A stretch of DNA of 8,468 nucleotides from Propionibacterium sp. (GTDB lineage Bacteria > Actinomycetota > Actinomycetes > Propionibacteriales > Propionibacteriaceae), in contig JALHFX010000100.1 in NCBI GenBank assembly GCA_022837595.1, forward strand, positions 1 through 8,468, given 5' to 3'. The translations under genes were made by a program, and so were the position numbers. The first letter of the stretch is position 1. Each line of letters starts with the position of its first letter. Below are positions 6,337 to 8,468 of the stretch, piece after piece. The notes under the pieces were generated by a model, which was not told the origin of the DNA, ran no database searches, and worked only from the letters and a program-made list of their open reading frames with translations.

Positions 6337-6344
6337 CCGACACC
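6329..6344. repeat. GGTGTC/GACACC hairpin upstream of recQ
   Basis: GGTGTC and GACACC form a perfect 6-bp stem around a 4-base loop (AGCC). The left arm is shared with the long inverted repeat, so GACACC/GGTGTC occurs three times within 63 bases (6282, 6329, 6339). It could be an operator cluster, or a terminator-like hairpin for the upstream gene, whose stop is at 6422. No U-tract is present. Confidence 0.4.
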
Positions 6345-6406
6345 CCTACATGGCTAACTAGCTGATCACGCCCCAAGACGCCCGTGTGAGGCGAACCGGA
6401 GACCGC

Positions 6407-6420
6407 TGCAAGGCGTTGCA
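6407..6420 (-). terminator. short hairpin just past the stop of the 620-residue gene
   Basis: TGCAA and TTGCA pair around a 4-base loop, starting two bases after the stop codon in the direction of transcription. With only 5 bp and no U-tract it is a weak candidate terminator. Confidence 0.2.
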
Positions 6421-6421
6421 C

Positions 6422-8284
6422 CTATTCCGAGGCTTGTCCAAAGTCGTCTTCATCAAGGTGATCATTGGTCATCGCGATGGTGATCAGTACCCCTCTGCCC
6501 ACCGGGCCACGCAGCAGCGGCGGAACCACATAGTTGCCACGAGAACGCCTCACTAGCCCCACCGTGCGCAGGTATTCCAGATTGCGGAGCCCTCTGGGCA
6601 TCAGCAGATGTCCGGGCAGTTCTCCCCTATCGTCGTTATCCGTGCGCGACTGCATTGCATCGATCAGCAGGGCAACAGTGATTGTGACTACCTCCGGCTC
6701 CATGTAATAGGTCGGAGTATCGAGATCACAGGTGAGCAATTCGGCGATGAAGATAGCGATAACCGACTCGGCCAGCTCCAGTGGAGGCCTTCTCTCCGCC
6801 AGCCAAAGCGCGGCGTTGCGGCCCCAGCGCACCCGCGACGCGGTCAGCTCCAAGACCTCGACCGCGACCAGCGCACGCCACCAGGCTGCGAGCACCGGCA
6901 CATCACCCATAGACATCGCTTGAATCGGGCTCGGGACCGGTAGCGGCTCATTGAGTTTCATCTGCTGCTGCCATCGGCCCTCGTTGCTGAAATCCATTTT
7001 GTTCACACCGACGGCTGAGATTCCGAGCATCGCGGCGACAGGCCCGATGTCGGCCCTGCGCAGCCCTCCTGACCCGGTAATCGGGCGCGATTTGCCGATC
7101 AATTCAAGCAGCGCCTTCACCTGAGCAACAACTGCAACCTTCGCGGCCGCCGCCCTGCGCTCGCGCGGGTTCACCTTCGCGGCATCGTCTATCACATCTG
7201 CGAGGATCATCATCGCGTCGTCGGGACCGTCGTCCAACATACCCTCGACGAGGGCATGGGCCTCATCCCACTCATCTGCGAGATCTGCGGTTGCCAACTG
7301 GAAATGAATGTACTCATTCAACACGCGCAGCACGGCATCGACGGCTTCTGGCACGTCCATGTCAGCGACTTCCAGAATCAGGTCGACAGTATCTTCAATA
7401 TCTTGCGGATCATCAGGCCGCAGGCCGACACCTTGTGCCAAAGTGAACACCTGAGCGAGTGCCTGGCAGCCACTATCAATGCTCTCTGCGCTCATCACAC
7501 CGACCTGATGAAGCCAAGTTTCGAACCGTGCGACAAGGTCGCGGCTATCAGCGGCGAGCGCAGCAAGCTCCTCAGCATCCTGTGCAGTAACCCTGGCCAC
7601 CGGGCCGCGTTCACCGACGAGGCGAACCGCTTGATCATTCACACTTGTCCCAGCGAACTCCGCGGCAGATATCAATGCCCCCGCGACCGCAAGCGCTACC
7701 CCGTGAAGCACGGCGAGACCGCCGTAGGCCATGATGAGCTGGCCCGCGTGATCGAACAAGCTGCCGCTACGTGCGACCAGTAGTGCCCTTCTGGCTGCGG
7801 CTCGTGAGTCCGGTGGGCCTGACCATTGCGGGACACGGGCGGCGAACAACGCATCTGTGAGCGCGGAGTCTGTGAACCAGTCATCCAGCAAACCAAGACT
7901 CACACCGATCACATGCGAAATCGCTGGTGTGGATTGCGTCGCGTCCCGTTCCAGCTCATCGAGCACTGCGGCGGCCCCGGCAGCATCGCCATCACAGATC
8001 GCGACCGCGAATCGTCGAAGCGAATCGATGGCCTGCTCACGCTGAACGCCAAGCGGCGTGAAATTCTCCAGGTTGTGGCGCTCAGCAGCCTGAGCGAGTA
8101 CGTCATTCAGTTTGTCCAAATCCAGATCCGGCGACGGGTTGTCCAGGTCGATTCCCTCTGCTGCGAGCAGCGGCGCGATCGACTCGAAGAACTCCGCTCC
8201 GGAGCCAGGCACATACTCAATACCGGCTCGCCGCAGCTCCTGCACAAACTCGGCGTCTTCAAAGGGGTTCGTTGGTTCGGGCAT
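6422..8284 (-). CDS. hypothetical acidic helical protein, 620 residues
   Basis: I do not recognise a named family. The protein is acidic and alanine-rich, with long amphipathic helical stretches through residues about 80-400, so it is probably an all-helical repeat-like fold. Residues 183-208 are hydrophobic enough to resemble one membrane segment, but small residues within a helical array suggest a buried helix. The segment RPITGSGGLRRADIGPVAAML (400-420), followed by VPVLAAWWRALVAVEVLEL, recalls the C-terminal module of actinobacterial proteins related to plasmid pRiA4b ORF-3. The segment at about 565-606 (RNLEYLRTVGLVRRSRGNYVV) looks like a second, winged-helix-like unit. There is no signal peptide and no catalytic motif. 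The ATG at 8284 is chosen over the GTG at 8332 because TATCGT lies exactly six bases before it and the extra residues look non-coding. It is co-directional with recQ but separated by 162 bases, so a shared operon is not evident. Confidence 0.85.
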   Translation of the reverse strand: MPEPTNPFEDAEFVQELRRAGIEYVPGSGAEFFESIAPLLAAEGIDLDNPSPDLDLDKLNDVLAQAAERHNLENFTPLGVQREQAIDSLRRFAVAICDGDAAGAAAVLDELERDATQSTPAISHVIGVSLGLLDDWFTDSALTDALFAARVPQWSGPPDSRAAARRALLVARSGSLFDHAGQLIMAYGGLAVLHGVALAVAGALISAAEFAGTSVNDQAVRLVGERGPVARVTAQDAEELAALAADSRDLVARFETWLHQVGVMSAESIDSGCQALAQVFTLAQGVGLRPDDPQDIEDTVDLILEVADMDVPEAVDAVLRVLNEYIHFQLATADLADEWDEAHALVEGMLDDGPDDAMMILADVIDDAAKVNPRERRAAAAKVAVVAQVKALLELIGKSRPITGSGGLRRADIGPVAAMLGISAVGVNKMDFSNEGRWQQQMKLNEPLPVPSPIQAMSMGDVPVLAAWWRALVAVEVLELTASRVRWGRNAALWLAERRPPLELAESVIAIFIAELLTCDLDTPTYYMEPEVVTITVALLIDAMQSRTDNDDRGELPGHLLMPRGLRNLEYLRTVGLVRRSRGNYVVPPLLRGPVGRGVLITIAMTNDHLDEDDFGQASE

Positions 8285-8319
8285 GATGCGACGATACCGA
8301 CCAGAAACCCAAGAGTCAG
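8285..8319 (-). promoter_or_regulatory. leaderless promoter of the 620-residue gene
   Basis: On the - strand CTGACT (8319-8314, four of six consensus positions) is followed after 17 bases by TATCGT (8296-8291), then six bases, then the ATG at 8284. Spacing is ideal for transcription to start at the A of the start codon. No Shine-Dalgarno is present. Confidence 0.6.
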
Positions 8320-8387
8320 CTTCAGCCCTCACGTTGTGGAAAAGTCTTATCGCGCTGGAGACTCCCTACGCAGCAACACTGATCCTC

Positions 8388-8468
8388 ATGATCGCCGCCG
8401 TCAGAATCCACGGGGCCTACGGGCCTGCACTAATGGACGACGGCGCTGCCGGCACAATCACAGGCGAA
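8388..8468 (+). CDS. possible start of an ORF running off the window
   Basis: An ATG at 8388 opens a frame that stays open to the last base (27 codons, MIAAVRIHGAYGPALMDDG and on). No Shine-Dalgarno or TANNNT box stands at the right distance, and I recognise no family. It would diverge from the 620-residue gene. The short length makes chance a real possibility. Confidence 0.2.
   Translation, partial: MIAAVRIHGAYGPALMDDGAAGTITGE

Noticed and set aside
7660..7740. Transmembrane segment in the 620-residue protein (residues 183-208)
   Set aside because: It is alanine- and glycine-rich, includes a histidine and sits inside a helical array. A buried helix is more likely than a membrane anchor.
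7256..7783. 175-residue + strand frame rich in cysteine and histidine
   Set aside because: It is antisense to the well-supported 620-residue gene, with scattered cysteines in no zinc-site spacing and no start signal.
1..8468. CRISPR array, tRNA or insertion sequence
   Set aside because: No regularly spaced repeats, no cloverleaf with a conserved T-loop and no transposase motifs were found on either strand.

Overview
The window is GC-rich bacterial DNA (roughly 60 % GC by eye). Its protein families, codon use and promoter style point to the Actinomycetota. Several genes appear to lack a 5' untranslated region, which is common in that phylum. I cannot name the genus. No rRNA, tRNA, CRISPR array or transposase was seen.

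Left end (81-718, + strand): a compact two-gene toxin-antitoxin operon. It encodes a MntA-type minimal nucleotidyltransferase antitoxin and a HepT-type HEPN ribonuclease toxin, whose reading frames overlap by 4 bases. A gene-poor stretch follows (719-1062).

Centre (1063-3943): the most interesting block. A Nudix/winged-helix regulator of the NrtR type (+ strand) diverges from a two-domain enzyme (- strand) that fuses an ADP-ribosylglycohydrolase to a dual-specificity-phosphatase-like domain. The spacer between them holds a consensus SD-led promoter for the enzyme, a leaderless promoter for the regulator and a 13-bp palindrome that touches both. ADP-ribose is the ligand known for characterised NrtR proteins, and a DraG-type hydrolase releases ADP-ribose, so the pair could form a feedback unit. 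Downstream of the enzyme, in the same transcript direction, lies a gene of unknown function that has its own Shine-Dalgarno but reads in three successive frames, as if it carried two single-base insertions.

Right half (4433-8284, - strand): a complete RecQ helicase (helicase core, RQC with zinc site, HRDC) and, upstream of it, a 620-residue acidic, mostly helical protein of unknown function. The spacer between them (6260-6421) holds inverted repeats. A gene-free gap (3944-4432) separates recQ from the NrtR gene and contains a possible 54-residue ORF with a GC-rich hairpin. The last 81 bases may hold the beginning of a + strand ORF that runs off the window.

Four genes (mntA, nrtR, recQ and the 620-residue gene) show the same TANNNT-six bases-start codon geometry. 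This sets their starts and suggests they are translated from leaderless transcripts.
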